DNA of 25,512 bases from an uncultured Colwellia sp. (GCA_913020705.1 CAJWBY010000054.1:1-25512); one strand, 5' to 3'. Shown: positions 1 to 9,461, counted from the stretch's first letter. Made by a program: numbers and translations. Notes: a model not told the origin generated them from the sequence alone.

Positions 1-2
1 TA

Positions 3-1109
3 GCTCTAGATCAATGGTCAACACCACCTTTAATGGAAGAGCTTAAAGCTAAAGCCAAAGCTGAAGGTTTATGGAATTTATTTTTGCCTGTTAGTTATGG
101 TAAATACAGTGCAGGTTTAACAAGTTTAGAATATGCACCTTTATCTGAAATTATGGGCAAGGTCATGTGGGCATCAGAAGTGTTTAACTGTGCAGCCCCT
201 GATACAGGCAATATGGAAGTATTGGCTAAATATGGTAACGAGGCCCAAAAGCAGAAATGGCTAGAGCCATTGCTGGAAGGTAAAATTCGTTCAGCTTTTG
301 CTATGACAGAACCAGAAGTTGCTTCAAGTGATGCAACTAACATTGAATTACGCATTGAACGTGATGGTGATGAATATGTGATTAATGGCCGAAAATTTTA
401 CATCAGTGGTGCCTGCCGTAAACAATGTGAAATTATGATTGTCATGGGTAAAACAGACCCAACTAATGAGAATCGTTACATCCAACAATCTCAAGTTCTT
501 GTACCCATGAAAACGCCTGGCGTAACTATTGTTCGCCCTATGACTGTTTTTGGCTATAACGATTCTCCTGAAGGACATGCTGAAATAACTTTCGAAAATG
601 TACGCGTTCCTGTTGAAAATATTATTGTTGGTGAAGGCAAAGGATTTGAAATTGCACAAGGGCGTTTAGGTCCTGGTCGAATTCACCATTGTATGCGTTC
701 GATTGGTATTGCTCAACGCGCCCTCGACCTAATGTGCAAACGTGTTAATGAACGAATTGTTTTTGGTCGCCCGATGATTAAGCAGCAATCAATACGAGAA
801 GACATTGCTATATCAGCATGCCAAATCGAACAAGCACGCCTGATGACATTAAAAGCAGCTCATAAGATGGATACTGAAGGAAACAAGGCCGCTAAAGACA
901 TTATTGCAATGATAAAAATAGTTGCTCCTAATATGTCTCTTGACGTTATTGACCGGGCTATTCAATGTTTTGGCGCTGCTGGTGTTAGTCAAGATACTTT
1001 CTTAGCACATGCTTGGGCAGGTCAACGTACTTTGCGATTAGCTGATGGTCCTGATCAAGTGCATATGATGCAATTAGGTCGCGATTTAGTTAAACGAATC
1101 GCAGAGTAA
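3..1109 (+). CDS. Acyl-CoA dehydrogenase, ACAD10/11-like (5'-partial)
   Basis: This is a flavin-dependent acyl-CoA dehydrogenase that would introduce a trans-2 double bond, or act on a 4-substituted acyl-CoA, in the cytoplasm. The reading frame is open to the left edge. Codons from position 3 read [10 protein letters not shown] before the first ATG at 33, and this matches the N-terminal helical domain of the family. The real start therefore lies outside the window and roughly 40 residues are missing. Visible family features are GLWNLFLP, the [15 protein letters not shown] flavin/substrate loop, the middle beta domain with [13 protein letters not shown], and a C-terminal helical bundle containing the [12 protein letters not shown] and [12 protein letters not shown] segments. 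The next gene is an APH-fold kinase 89 bp downstream. That pairing is known from ACAD10/ACAD11 fusions and from LvaA/LvaC of levulinate catabolism. The family is certain; the 4-hydroxyacyl substrate is inference. Confidence 0.93.
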   Translation, partial: ALDQWSTPPLMEELKAKAKAEGLWNLFLPVSYGKYSAGLTSLEYAPLSEIMGKVMWASEVFNCAAPDTGNMEVLAKYGNEAQKQKWLEPLLEGKIRSAFAMTEPEVASSDATNIELRIERDGDEYVINGRKFYISGACRKQCEIMIVMGKTDPTNENRYIQQSQVLVPMKTPGVTIVRPMTVFGYNDSPEGHAEITFENVRVPVENIIVGEGKGFEIAQGRLGPGRIHHCMRSIGIAQRALDLMCKRVNERIVFGRPMIKQQSIREDIAISACQIEQARLMTLKAAHKMDTEGNKAAKDIIAMIKIVAPNMSLDVIDRAIQCFGAAGVSQDTFLAHAWAGQRTLRLADGPDQVHMMQLGRDLVKRIAE

Positions 1110-1198
1110 ATTTCTTCTTGGCCGGATTGATTTTGGCCATAAGATCGTACTTTATATGTTTTATAAAATATCACTGTTTATATTGAGAGTTTTGCCAA

Positions 1199-2233
1199 AT
1201 GACGCAAGTTTTATCTATTGATATCCCAACGTTAACTCGTTATTTAGAAACACATGTTACGGGTTTTATCGGCCCTATAACATTGGATAAGTTTCCTGGA
1301 GGGCAATCAAACCCTACTTTCAAAGTAACTGCCCAATCTGGGTTATATGTTTTACGAAGCCAACCTGCGGGTAAATTACTTAAATCTGCTCACGCTGTTG
1401 ACCGTGAATATCAGGTACTTGATGCCCTTAAAAATTCGAATGTTCCCGTATCCAAAGTTTTTCATCTGTGTACCGATGTCGCTATAACAGGTGCAATGTT
1501 TTATTTGATGGAATTTTGTGACGGTAATGTTTTTTGGAGCGCTTCATTAGCTGAAATAGAAACTAATGAGCGCAGATGCGAAATGTATAACGCTATGAAT
1601 GAAGCATTGGTTGCTTTGCATAGTGTTGATATTAACACATGCGGGTTAAGTGACTACGGTAAGCCGGGTAACTATTTTGAACGCCAATTGGGTCGTTGGA
1701 CTAAACAATATCGATTAACTGAATTGCAAAAAATTAATGCAATGGATGAACTTAATCACTGGCTAGAAACTCATCTCCCAGCTGATGATGGTCGTGTTTG
1801 TTTGGTACACGGAGATTTTCGATTAGACAACATGATGTTTGCCAAGGACTCACCAAAAATTATTGCCATTCTTGATTGGGAATTATCTACTTTAGGACAT
1901 CCTTTTGCCGACTTAGCTTATCAGTGTATGCAACTACGTATGCCTCAAGGTATGGGGAGTATCGATGGTTTACAAGGTGTAGACCGACAATCTTTAGGTA
2001 TTCCAACAGAAGCCGAATATGTCGCGAGCTATTGTCAGCGCATGGGTATTGAAAAAATTGAAAATTGGACTTTTTATCTCGCTTTTAGCTTTTTTAGATT
2101 AGCCGCAATTGTACAAGGTGTTGCGAAACGATCTTCACAAGGAAATGCTTCTAATGCAAACGCTAATAAAGTGGGAGCTTTTGTTGAACCATTAGCCCAA
2201 ATGGCAATGAGCATTATTAAAAAACAAAGTTAA
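1199..2233 (+). CDS. APH/ChoK-fold phosphotransferase (ACAD10/LvaA-like kinase)
   Basis: This 344-residue cytoplasmic kinase-like protein has the aminoglycoside/choline phosphotransferase fold. The catalytic loop HGDFRLDN lies at residues 204-211, with D206 and N211 as the catalytic and metal-binding positions. The second metal site DWE is at 226-228, followed by STLGHPFADLAYQ. The N-lobe has a PGGQSNPTFKV loop at about residues 33-43 and VLRSQPAGKLL carrying the ATP-binding region. In eukaryotic ACAD10/11 a related domain is fused to an acyl-CoA dehydrogenase, and in Pseudomonas putida LvaA acts with LvaB on 4-hydroxyacyl-CoA. Here the kinase directly follows such a dehydrogenase, so phosphorylation of a hydroxyacyl-CoA is more likely than antibiotic resistance. 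No LvaB-like small gene is visible. The start ATG follows a GAGAG ribosome-binding sequence. Confidence 0.88.
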   Translation: MTQVLSIDIPTLTRYLETHVTGFIGPITLDKFPGGQSNPTFKVTAQSGLYVLRSQPAGKLLKSAHAVDREYQVLDALKNSNVPVSKVFHLCTDVAITGAMFYLMEFCDGNVFWSASLAEIETNERRCEMYNAMNEALVALHSVDINTCGLSDYGKPGNYFERQLGRWTKQYRLTELQKINAMDELNHWLETHLPADDGRVCLVHGDFRLDNMMFAKDSPKIIAILDWELSTLGHPFADLAYQCMQLRMPQGMGSIDGLQGVDRQSLGIPTEAEYVASYCQRMGIEKIENWTFYLAFSFFRLAAIVQGVAKRSSQGNASNANANKVGAFVEPLAQMAMSIIKKQS

Positions 2234-2294
2234 TAAAGACCATTAGAAAATCAAATAACTCATTACTCTGATTGAATAAGATAAGGAAATAACC

Positions 2295-3056
2295 ATGGAT
2301 CCACTATTAGATTTTACAGGAAAAGTTGCGGTAATTACTGGCGCAGCGCAAGGTTTTGGTAAGTTATTAGCAGAAGAGTTAGCTAAGCGTGGCGCAAAAT
2401 TAGTGATCAGTGATATTAATGAAGCAGGTGTTCATAAAGTCGCTGATGATATTGCTGCTACTGGCGTAGAGATCATTGCATTGAAATGTGACGTTTCTAA
2501 AAATACAGATTGTAAAGCTATGGTAGATGCCGCAATTGAAAACTTTGGTCGTGTTGATATTGGCGTAAATAATGCTGGTGTAGCACATGGTTTTACAGCG
2601 TTTCATGAAATTGATGAAGCGCTCATGGACAGCCAATTTGCAATTAATGTTAAAGGTGTTCAATTTGGTATGAGTCACCAAATTGAACAGATGTTAAAGC
2701 AAGAGGGCGGCGCAATATTAAACGTTAGTTCTATGGCAGGTCTTAACGGGGCTGCAAGGGTGGCTGCTTATTCAATGGCTAAACATGCCGTTATAGGTTT
2801 AACCAAAACTGGTGCTGTCGAATATGGCCGTCACAATATTCGCATCAATGCTATTTGCCCATTTTTTACCTTAACAAACATGGTGACGGATATGGCTGAT
2901 GAAGGTATGCGAGAAAAAATGAGTAGAGGTGCACCCATGAAACGTTTAGGTGAGCCAAAAGAAATAGTCGCGATGATGCTAATGATGTTGTCACCGGAAA
3001 ATACTTATATGTCAGGGCAATGTATCGCTATAGATGGCGGAGTATCGGCGCAGTAA
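2295..3056 (+). CDS. SDR family NAD(P)-dependent oxidoreductase
   Basis: This is a 253-residue classical short-chain dehydrogenase. It has the cofactor glycine motif TGAAQGFG at residues 15-22, NNAG at 92-95, a serine in NVSSMAG near 145, and the catalytic YSMAK with Y159 and K163. The C-terminal GQCIAIDGG is typical of the family. The acidic residue after the second strand (ISDIN) favours NAD over NADP. The start ATG follows AGGAA at a normal distance. It lies between the kinase and the second acyl-CoA dehydrogenase, so oxidation or reduction of a hydroxy- or ketoacyl-CoA is likely. The exact substrate cannot be read from sequence. A LvaD-like 3-hydroxyacyl-CoA dehydrogenase role is one option. 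Confidence 0.9.
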   Translation: MDPLLDFTGKVAVITGAAQGFGKLLAEELAKRGAKLVISDINEAGVHKVADDIAATGVEIIALKCDVSKNTDCKAMVDAAIENFGRVDIGVNNAGVAHGFTAFHEIDEALMDSQFAINVKGVQFGMSHQIEQMLKQEGGAILNVSSMAGLNGAARVAAYSMAKHAVIGLTKTGAVEYGRHNIRINAICPFFTLTNMVTDMADEGMREKMSRGAPMKRLGEPKEIVAMMLMMLSPENTYMSGQCIAIDGGVSAQ

Positions 3057-3134
3057 TAATACCATTAAGCCTAACTTGACCATATCAGGTAGGCTAAAAA
3101 AATGAATAAACAAAACGAATAAAAAGAGAATCTT

Positions 3135-4940
3135 ATGCCTGCAACTTTAATGAATGAACGTGATTTAACATTTATGCTTTTTGAGCTTTTTGATAGTGAA
3201 TCATTACTTAAAAGAGAACGTTATCAGGATCATGACCGTCACACTTTTAGTGAAGTCATTAATACGGCTAAAGCTATTGCGACAAAGCATTTTCTTCCTA
3301 TTCGTCAAAAGCTCGATACTCATCAACCAACATTTGATGGTAAAAAAGTACATTTGATCCCAGAGCTAAAACCAGCAATTGACGCGGTTAATGAATCAGG
3401 TATAGGTTCTGCTACTGCTGATTATGACTTAGGTGGTATGCAGCTTCCGCCAATTATAGCCAGTGCAGCTGGTACATACCTTTCGGTAGCGGGTGGTGTA
3501 GGTATAGGTTACAACATGTTAACCACAGCCAATGCAAACTTACTTGAAGCTCACGCAAGTGAAGCACTCATTGAAAAATGGGTTAAACCTATGCGAGAAG
3601 GTCGTTTCATGGGCACTATGGCCATGACAGAACCTGGCAGTGGATCTGGCCTAGGTGATTTAATTACGAAAGCAGTTAAGACGGATGATGGAAATTATCG
3701 CATCAGTGGTAATAAAATATATATATCTGGAGGAGATCATAATTTAAGCGAAAACATTGTTCACTTGGTTTTAGCTCGATTACAAGGCGCACCAAAGGGT
3801 GTTAAAGGCATTTCTCTTTTTGTTGTTCCTAAATTTTTAGTTAATGATGATGGTTCTCTTGGTGAAGAAAATGAAGTCGCGTTATCAGGATTATTTCATA
3901 AAATGGGTGGTCGTGCTCAAACGTCAACTGCTCTTAGTTTTGGTGAAAAAGATGGATCAGTAGGGTACTTAGTTGGTGAAGAAAACTGCGGTCTGAAGTA
4001 TATGTTCCACATGATGAATGAAGCACGCATTATGGTTGGCACAAGTGGTGCCGTATTAGCTGTTGCCGGATATCAATATTCTGTTGATTATGCCAAAAAT
4101 CGTCCTCAAGGTCGTTTGCCATCATGTAAAGATCCTATGTCACCTATGGTGAATATTATAGAGCATGCTGATGTTAAACGTATGCTACTCGCTCAAAAGG
4201 CCTATGCAGAAGGAGCGCTAGCATTAGTCTTTTATGGCACTCAATTAAGTGATGATTCACAAACGGCTGAAACACAAGAACTACGTCAACATGCTCACAT
4301 ATTATTAGATTTTTTAACGCCTATTATCAAAACTTGGCCTTCTGAATATGGCCCTAAAGCAAATTCCCTTGCGATTCAGGTGCTTGGTGGCCATGGTTAT
4401 ATTAATGAGCATCCGGTTGAGATGTTTTATCGTGATAATCGCTTAAACCCTATACATGAAGGAACTACGGGCATCCAATCATTAGACTTGATGACGCGTA
4501 AAGTACCGATGAATAAAATGCAGGGATATACTGCAACCGTGGCCGAAATATATAAGACGATTGAACAAGCAAAGCAACACGAAAGTTTAAGCGAGTTTAC
4601 CCTGCAATTAACTGATGCTGTAAATATCTTAGAGAAAACCACACAAGCAGTTTTAAAAGATATGTCTACCAAAAATATTGATTTAGCATTGGCTAATTCT
4701 GTCAAATACTTAGAGTTATTTGGTCACGTTATTATTGCTTGGTTATGGTTAAAACAAGGTGTTGTTGCTACAAAAGCTTTAGATAAACAACCGCATCAAG
4801 AAGACGTGAACTTTTACAAAGGTAAGCTTCAGGCCTTGCAGTATTTCTATCGTTTTGAATTACCAGAAATCTCAATATGGTCAAAATTATTATTGAATAC
4901 AGACAGCAGTACCTACGATATGCAGGTTGAATGGTTTTAA
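3135..4940 (+). CDS. Acyl-CoA dehydrogenase with C-terminal extension
   Basis: At 601 residues this is about 200 longer than a standard acyl-CoA dehydrogenase, which marks the subgroup with an added C-terminal domain (acyl-CoA dehydrogenase C-terminal, PF12806 type). Domain order is an N-terminal helical domain to about 155, a middle beta domain with AMTEPGSGSGLGDL near 163-176 and YRISGNKIYISGGDH near 190-205, and a flavin-binding helical domain with LGGHGYINEHPVEMFYRD near 415-433. The catalytic base is probably E442 in IHEGTTGIQ. The extension begins after DLMTRKVPM. The enzyme would carry out the first oxidation of beta-oxidation, passing electrons to ETF. It sits directly before the MaoC hydratase, SDR and thiolase that would complete a turn. 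Confidence 0.95.
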   Translation: MPATLMNERDLTFMLFELFDSESLLKRERYQDHDRHTFSEVINTAKAIATKHFLPIRQKLDTHQPTFDGKKVHLIPELKPAIDAVNESGIGSATADYDLGGMQLPPIIASAAGTYLSVAGGVGIGYNMLTTANANLLEAHASEALIEKWVKPMREGRFMGTMAMTEPGSGSGLGDLITKAVKTDDGNYRISGNKIYISGGDHNLSENIVHLVLARLQGAPKGVKGISLFVVPKFLVNDDGSLGEENEVALSGLFHKMGGRAQTSTALSFGEKDGSVGYLVGEENCGLKYMFHMMNEARIMVGTSGAVLAVAGYQYSVDYAKNRPQGRLPSCKDPMSPMVNIIEHADVKRMLLAQKAYAEGALALVFYGTQLSDDSQTAETQELRQHAHILLDFLTPIIKTWPSEYGPKANSLAIQVLGGHGYINEHPVEMFYRDNRLNPIHEGTTGIQSLDLMTRKVPMNKMQGYTATVAEIYKTIEQAKQHESLSEFTLQLTDAVNILEKTTQAVLKDMSTKNIDLALANSVKYLELFGHVIIAWLWLKQGVVATKALDKQPHQEDVNFYKGKLQALQYFYRFELPEISIWSKLLLNTDSSTYDMQVEWF

Positions 4941-4988
4941 TCTATTTAATCAATCACAAAAATAATAACAACAGTATGGAAGCAGAAT

Positions 4989-5450
4989 ATGACAACAACA
5001 ATAAAAAGAGATGCAATTGAAAATTATGTTGGTTTTAAAGCAGAACCAACACCTTGGCATCAAGTAACACAAAATCAAATTAATCAATTTGCCGACTGTA
5101 CGTTCGATCATCAGTTCATACATGTTGACGAAGAAAAAGCCAAACAAACGCCTTTTGGTTCTACTATCGCCCATGGTTTTTTATCTTTATCTATGTTGTC
5201 ACACTTTGCTGAAAATTTTAGTGTCATTATCGATGGCTTTTACATGGGCTTAAATGCAGGTTTTGATAAAGTCAGATTCCTACAGCCTGTTAAGGTTAAT
5301 AGCCGTATACGTGCGCATGCTAAAACACTTTCTATTGAAGAAAAAAAGCCAGGTCAATTTCGATTATGCACAGAAGTAACTGTAGAAATTGAAGGGTGTG
5401 ACACGCCCGCTTTAGTGGCCGAGTGGGTTTCAGTACAAATGGTTAAGTAA
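4989..5450 (+). CDS. MaoC-like (R)-specific enoyl-CoA hydratase
   Basis: This 153-residue single hot-dog-fold protein belongs to the MaoC/PhaJ/NodN group. The hydratase signature runs FADCTFDHQFIHVD, with probable catalytic D40 and H45 at the five-residue spacing seen in (R)-hydratases. It is followed by PFGSTIAHGFLSLSML, also typical. Members of the family hydrate trans-2-enoyl-CoA to (R)-3-hydroxyacyl-CoA. The position between an acyl-CoA dehydrogenase and a multifunctional-enzyme-type SDR fits exactly that step. The gene starts 48 bp after the dehydrogenase, consistent with co-transcription. Substrate chain length is not evident. Confidence 0.92.
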   Translation: MTTTIKRDAIENYVGFKAEPTPWHQVTQNQINQFADCTFDHQFIHVDEEKAKQTPFGSTIAHGFLSLSMLSHFAENFSVIIDGFYMGLNAGFDKVRFLQPVKVNSRIRAHAKTLSIEEKKPGQFRLCTEVTVEIEGCDTPALVAEWVSVQMVK

Positions 5451-5495
5451 ATAAATTTATTAATATACAAATTAAAAGAATTTTAAGGAAATATC

Positions 5496-6413
5496 ATGAC
5501 AATTAGTTTTGAAGGAAAGGTCGCTATAGTAACAGGCGCAGGTAATGGTTTAGGTCGCTCTCATGCCTTAGCTTTAGCAGCGCGTGGCGCTAAAGTAGTT
5601 GTTAATGATTTAGGCGGTGCTCGAGATGGTAGCGGTGCATCTTCTCAGGCATCTCAAGATGTTGTTCGTCTAATTGAAGAAAATGGTGGTGAAGCAATAA
5701 GTCACGGTGCCAATGTAGCAAAATTTGACGAAGTGCAAGACATGGTTAAACAAACCATGGAGAAATGGGGCCGTGTCGACATCCTTATTAATAACGCCGG
5801 TATCTTACGTGATAAATCTTTTACAAAAATGACGTTAGATGATTTCAAACTTGTGATGGATGTTCATGTCATGGGTTCAGTAAATTGTACTAAAGCCGTT
5901 TGGGATATTATGCGTGAGCAAAATTATGGTCGTATTGTGATGACAACCTCATCAAGTGGGATGTACGGTAACTTTGGTCAATCAAATTATGGAGCAGCTA
6001 AGATGGCTGTTTTAGGTTTGATGAATACGTTAGTTATTGAAGGCGCTAAAAATGATATCCGTGTGAATGCTTTAGCACCGACAGCAGGTACACGTATGAC
6101 AGAAGATTTAATGCCAGAAGAAATTGTTAGAGCATTCGCCCCAGAAGCTGTAACCGCAGGCATGTTAACGCTATGTGATGATGAAGCTCCTAATCGTTTT
6201 ATTTTATGTGCGGGTGCTGGCGGTTATTCAAGTGCAAGCATGTTTGAAACTGAAGGATGTTTTATTCCACAAAATGCTCAAAGCCCAGAAAAAGTTAGAG
6301 AAAATTGGAGTGAACTTACCAATCAAGACTCACAAGCTGCTTTAGCGTCAGGCGCTAAACAAGGTGAGAAATTTGTCATGAAAGCTATGGCCTTTATGAA
6401 AGCGCAAAAGTAG
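5496..6413 (+). CDS. MFE-2-like SDR, probable (R)-3-hydroxyacyl-CoA dehydrogenase
   Basis: This 305-residue short-chain dehydrogenase resembles the dehydrogenase unit of peroxisomal multifunctional enzyme type 2 (17-beta-HSD4). The cofactor motif TGAGNGLG is at 13-20. VVNDLGGARDGSG, the long insertion after strand 2 typical of that subgroup, follows at about 35-50. NNAGILRDKSF comes next, and the active site has SSSGMYGNFGQ with Y165 and K169 in NYGAAK. The extra C-terminal tail of about 50 residues after the Rossmann fold is also usual for the group. The AAGGAA ribosome-binding site lies just ahead of the ATG. With the MaoC hydratase immediately upstream, conversion of (R)-3-hydroxyacyl-CoA to 3-ketoacyl-CoA is the natural reading. 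Confidence 0.92.
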   Translation: MTISFEGKVAIVTGAGNGLGRSHALALAARGAKVVVNDLGGARDGSGASSQASQDVVRLIEENGGEAISHGANVAKFDEVQDMVKQTMEKWGRVDILINNAGILRDKSFTKMTLDDFKLVMDVHVMGSVNCTKAVWDIMREQNYGRIVMTTSSSGMYGNFGQSNYGAAKMAVLGLMNTLVIEGAKNDIRVNALAPTAGTRMTEDLMPEEIVRAFAPEAVTAGMLTLCDDEAPNRFILCAGAGGYSSASMFETEGCFIPQNAQSPEKVRENWSELTNQDSQAALASGAKQGEKFVMKAMAFMKAQK

Positions 6414-6493
6414 GAAGTTGTCATTCACCCATATTAACGTGTAACACCAAAAAATTTTAACGAACTAAATAATTATAATAATAGGAACACCCA

Positions 6494-7675
6494 ATGAGAG
6501 AAGCCGTAATAGTATCTGCCGCACGTACCCCAATTGGTAAAGCATACCGTGGTGCATTTAATGATTTATCAGCACCTACTTTGTCAGCTGTAGCCGTTAA
6601 AGAGGCAATAAAAAGAGCAGGCATTGATCCTAATGAAATTGAAGATTGTATTTTTGGTGCCGCGTTAACTCAAGGTAATCAAGGGATGAACTTTGGGCGT
6701 CAAGTTGCCATGGCAGCGGAGCTTCCTGTAAGCGTTCCTGGCATGACGATTGATCGTCAGTGTTCATCTGGCTTAATGGCGATTGCTAGCGCAGCTAATC
6801 ATATTGTTTGTGATGGAGCTCAAGTGGTCGTTGCTGGCGGTTGTGATTCTATCAGTTTGGTACAAAATGAAAAATTGAATATGAGTAGAGCCGTTGACCC
6901 AAGTGTAAAAGCTTACAGGCCAGCGACTTATATGCCAATGCTTGATACTGCTGAAGTCGTTGCTAATCGTTATGAAATTCCACGTGAAGAGCAAGATGCT
7001 TACGCATTAAAATCTCAACAACGTACAGCTGCGGCCCAAGCAGCTGGAAAGTTTGATGATGAAATTGTGCCAGTTACCTGTACAAAACTAGTAATGGACA
7101 AAGTAACAAAAGATATTAGTAAAGAAGAAGTTACCTTGACAAAAGATGAAGGAAATCGTCCTTCCACAAACTTGGAAGGACTCTCGGGTTTAAAAGCGGT
7201 TAAGGATAATGGCTCAATTACAGGCGGCAATGCCTCGCAATTATCTGATGGTGCAGCAGCTGTTGTTGTTATGGAACGTGAATTGGCAGAGCAACGTGGG
7301 TTAACACCATTAGGTGCATATCGCGGTATGGTTGTCGCTGGTTGTGAGCCTGATGAAATGGGTATCGGTCCTATCTTTGCTATTCCAAAACTATTAGCGC
7401 GAAATAACTTAACCATGGACGATATTGGCTTGTGGGAAATTAATGAAGCTTTTGCTGTACAGGTTTTATACTGTGCTGATAAGTTAAACATACCAGAAGA
7501 TCGCTTAAACGTTAATGGTGGAGCAATTTCAATAGGACATCCATATGGCATGAGTGGTGCGCGTATGGTCATGCACGCATTAATCGAAGGTAAGCGCAGG
7601 GGCGTTAAATATGTCGTTATTAGTATGTGTATCGGTGGTGGTCAAGGCGCTGCTGGTTTATTTGAAGTGCTATAA
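6494..7675 (+). CDS. Acetyl-CoA acyltransferase (thiolase)
   Basis: This is a 393-residue thiolase of normal family length. The nucleophile C90 sits in [10 protein letters not shown]. The second half has EINEAFAVQ, the active-site H349 in [13 protein letters not shown], and the second catalytic C379 in [12 protein letters not shown]. All three thiolase signatures are intact. It would cleave 3-ketoacyl-CoA with CoA to give acetyl-CoA and a shortened acyl-CoA, ending the beta-oxidation turn begun by the upstream genes. TAGGAA precedes the ATG. A biosynthetic acetoacetyl-CoA thiolase role is possible but the operon context favours degradation. The long antisense open frame inside it is a shadow. 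Confidence 0.96.
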   Translation: MREAVIVSAARTPIGKAYRGAFNDLSAPTLSAVAVKEAIKRAGIDPNEIEDCIFGAALTQGNQGMNFGRQVAMAAELPVSVPGMTIDRQCSSGLMAIASAANHIVCDGAQVVVAGGCDSISLVQNEKLNMSRAVDPSVKAYRPATYMPMLDTAEVVANRYEIPREEQDAYALKSQQRTAAAQAAGKFDDEIVPVTCTKLVMDKVTKDISKEEVTLTKDEGNRPSTNLEGLSGLKAVKDNGSITGGNASQLSDGAAAVVVMERELAEQRGLTPLGAYRGMVVAGCEPDEMGIGPIFAIPKLLARNNLTMDDIGLWEINEAFAVQVLYCADKLNIPEDRLNVNGGAISIGHPYGMSGARMVMHALIEGKRRGVKYVVISMCIGGGQGAAGLFEVL

Positions 7676-7713
7676 TCGTCGATTAATTTTTAGTTAAACG
7701 TTAAGTGTATACC

Positions 7714-7754
7714 GTGGCATAACGATAATAATAATGCCACTTATCTAATAAGTG
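7714..7754 (+). promoter_or_regulatory. Two mutually exclusive hairpins before the acyl-CoA synthetase gene
   Basis: GTGGCAT (7714-7720) can pair with ATGCCAC (7734-7740), both 7 bp and perfect. CACTTA (7738-7743) can pair with TAAGTG (7749-7754). The two stems share the CAC at 7738-7740, so they cannot form together. The second stem ends just before the GGGGAG ribosome-binding site. This could be leader control of the ligase gene; it is inference from base pairing only. Confidence 0.35.
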
Positions 7755-7772
7755 TTTGGGGAGATTGGAATA

Positions 7773-9428
7773 ATGGAAAAAATTTGGCTTGAGAAAAGTT
7801 ATCCGCCTGGTGTGCCATATGAAATAGATGCAGATTATTATTCATCTATCATAGAGATGTTCCATATTTATACTAAGGAATTTGAAAAAAACACCGCATT
7901 TATTAATATGGATGCGAGTATTACCTACGGTGAACTCGCTGAACAAGCAGAATCGTTTGCTGCGTATTTACAACAAGATTTAGGGCTTAAAAAAGGTGAT
8001 AAGTTCGCCATTATGTTACCTAATACCTTACAGTATCCTATCGCTGTATTTGGTGCATTAATGGCCGGATTAACGGTGGTTAATGTTAACCCACTTTATA
8101 CTACCCGTGAATTAGAGCATCAACTGAATGATTCTCAAACAAAAGCTATTTTAATCATCGAAAACTATGCTCATGTATTAGATAAGGTGATTAAAAATAC
8201 TGCTGTACAGCATGTTATCACTACTGGTGTTGGTGACAGACTTAAACCTGTTAAAGGTGCCATAGTTAACTTTGCATTAAGACACATTAAAAAACTGGTT
8301 CCTGCTTTTAATTTGCCTGGTGCTGTTAAGTTTAATGATGCAATGAAAAAAGGTAAGAACCTAACATTCTTACCTGTAGATATTCATAATAGTGATCTAG
8401 CCTTTCTACAATATACAGGTGGAACTACTGGCCCATCAAAGGGGGTAATGTTAACTCACCGAAATATGATCGCCAATGTTGAGCAAGCAAAGGCGATGAC
8501 GGCAACGGTTTATGAAAAGGGTACTGAGTTTTTAGTAACTGCTTTACCGCTTTATCATATCTTTGCGTTGAGCGCGAATTGCTTAAGCTTTATACCGCAC
8601 GGTGGTACCAACTTATTGATCACAAACCCTCGTGATATGGTTGGTTTTGTTAAAGAATTGAGCAAATATCAATTCAGTGCCATCACGGGTGTTAATACCT
8701 TATTTAATTCACTTCTTCATACAGCTGGTTTTGCAGATTTAGACTTCAGTAAATTAAAAATGTCTTTTGCAGGCGGCATGGCGACGCAACGTCCTGTTGC
8801 AGAACATTGGGTAAAAGTAACAGGAAGTCATTTATTAGAAGGTTATGGCCTAACAGAGTGTTCACCGACAGTTACTTTGAGCCCTTATAATCAGTCTGCT
8901 TACAATGGCTCTATTGGACTTCCTGCGGCATCAACAGAAGTTAGATTACTTGATGATGCTGGTGAAGAAGTTCCTTTTGGCGAACCAGGAGAAATGTGGG
9001 TAAAAGGCCCTCAAGTCATGAAAGGTTATTTCAATCGACAAGATGCAACGGATGAAGTATTACAAGATGGTTGGTTAGCTACAGGCGATATCGTAACTGT
9101 TGATGAAAATGGTTTCTTCCATATCGTTGATCGTAAAAAAGATATGATCATCGTTTCAGGTTTTAATGTTTATCCAAATGAAATCGAAGAAGTTTTGGTG
9201 ATGCATGATGATATTTTAGAAGCGGCTGCCGTTGCTGCACCTTGTGAAGTTACGGGTGAAAAAGTTAAAGTATTCTTAGTCAGCAAAAGTGAAAAACTAA
9301 ATGAACAAGCAGTTAAAGATCATTGCCACATTCATTTAACAAAATACAAGTGTCCAAAAGAAATAGTATTTATGGACGACTTACCTAAATCAAATGTTGG
9401 GAAAATATTACGTAAAGAACTACGTTAA
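7773..9428 (+). CDS. fadD: Long-chain fatty-acid--CoA ligase (FadD-like)
   Basis: This is an AMP-forming acyl-CoA synthetase. The ATP/AMP signature YTGGTTGPSKGVMLTH is near residues 208-223, GYGLTECSPT comes later, and TGDIVTVDENGFFHIVDRKKDMI is near 440-460. VSGFNVYPNEIEEV covers the FadD signature, and the C-terminal catalytic lysine lies in SNVGKILRKELR. A GTG in frame lies at 7752, but the ATG at 7773 has GGGGAG (7758-7763) nine bases ahead, so 7773 is chosen. That gives 551 residues, normal for FadD. It would activate a free acid as the CoA thioester that feeds the dehydrogenases upstream. The symbol is by family; the real substrate could be a substituted or medium-chain acid. Confidence 0.9.
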   Translation: MEKIWLEKSYPPGVPYEIDADYYSSIIEMFHIYTKEFEKNTAFINMDASITYGELAEQAESFAAYLQQDLGLKKGDKFAIMLPNTLQYPIAVFGALMAGLTVVNVNPLYTTRELEHQLNDSQTKAILIIENYAHVLDKVIKNTAVQHVITTGVGDRLKPVKGAIVNFALRHIKKLVPAFNLPGAVKFNDAMKKGKNLTFLPVDIHNSDLAFLQYTGGTTGPSKGVMLTHRNMIANVEQAKAMTATVYEKGTEFLVTALPLYHIFALSANCLSFIPHGGTNLLITNPRDMVGFVKELSKYQFSAITGVNTLFNSLLHTAGFADLDFSKLKMSFAGGMATQRPVAEHWVKVTGSHLLEGYGLTECSPTVTLSPYNQSAYNGSIGLPAASTEVRLLDDAGEEVPFGEPGEMWVKGPQVMKGYFNRQDATDEVLQDGWLATGDIVTVDENGFFHIVDRKKDMIIVSGFNVYPNEIEEVLVMHDDILEAAAVAAPCEVTGEKVKVFLVSKSEKLNEQAVKDHCHIHLTKYKCPKEIVFMDDLPKSNVGKILRKELR

Positions 9429-9461
9429 ATATTACTGGCTATTATAGCTATTAGAAATATT

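Noticed and set aside
1199..2233. Aminoglycoside resistance gene
   Set aside because: The fold is shared, but the neighbour genes and ACAD10-like features point to acyl-CoA metabolism.
3067..3095. AGCCTA/TAGGCT hairpin between the SDR and the second acyl-CoA dehydrogenase
   Set aside because: Short stem with a mismatch, followed by an A-run and not a T-run on the plus strand, so not a terminator of the operon.
7015..7572. 185-codon minus-strand open frame
   Set aside because: It lies wholly antisense to the thiolase gene, whose catalytic motifs are intact; composition looks like a shadow and no family features are seen.
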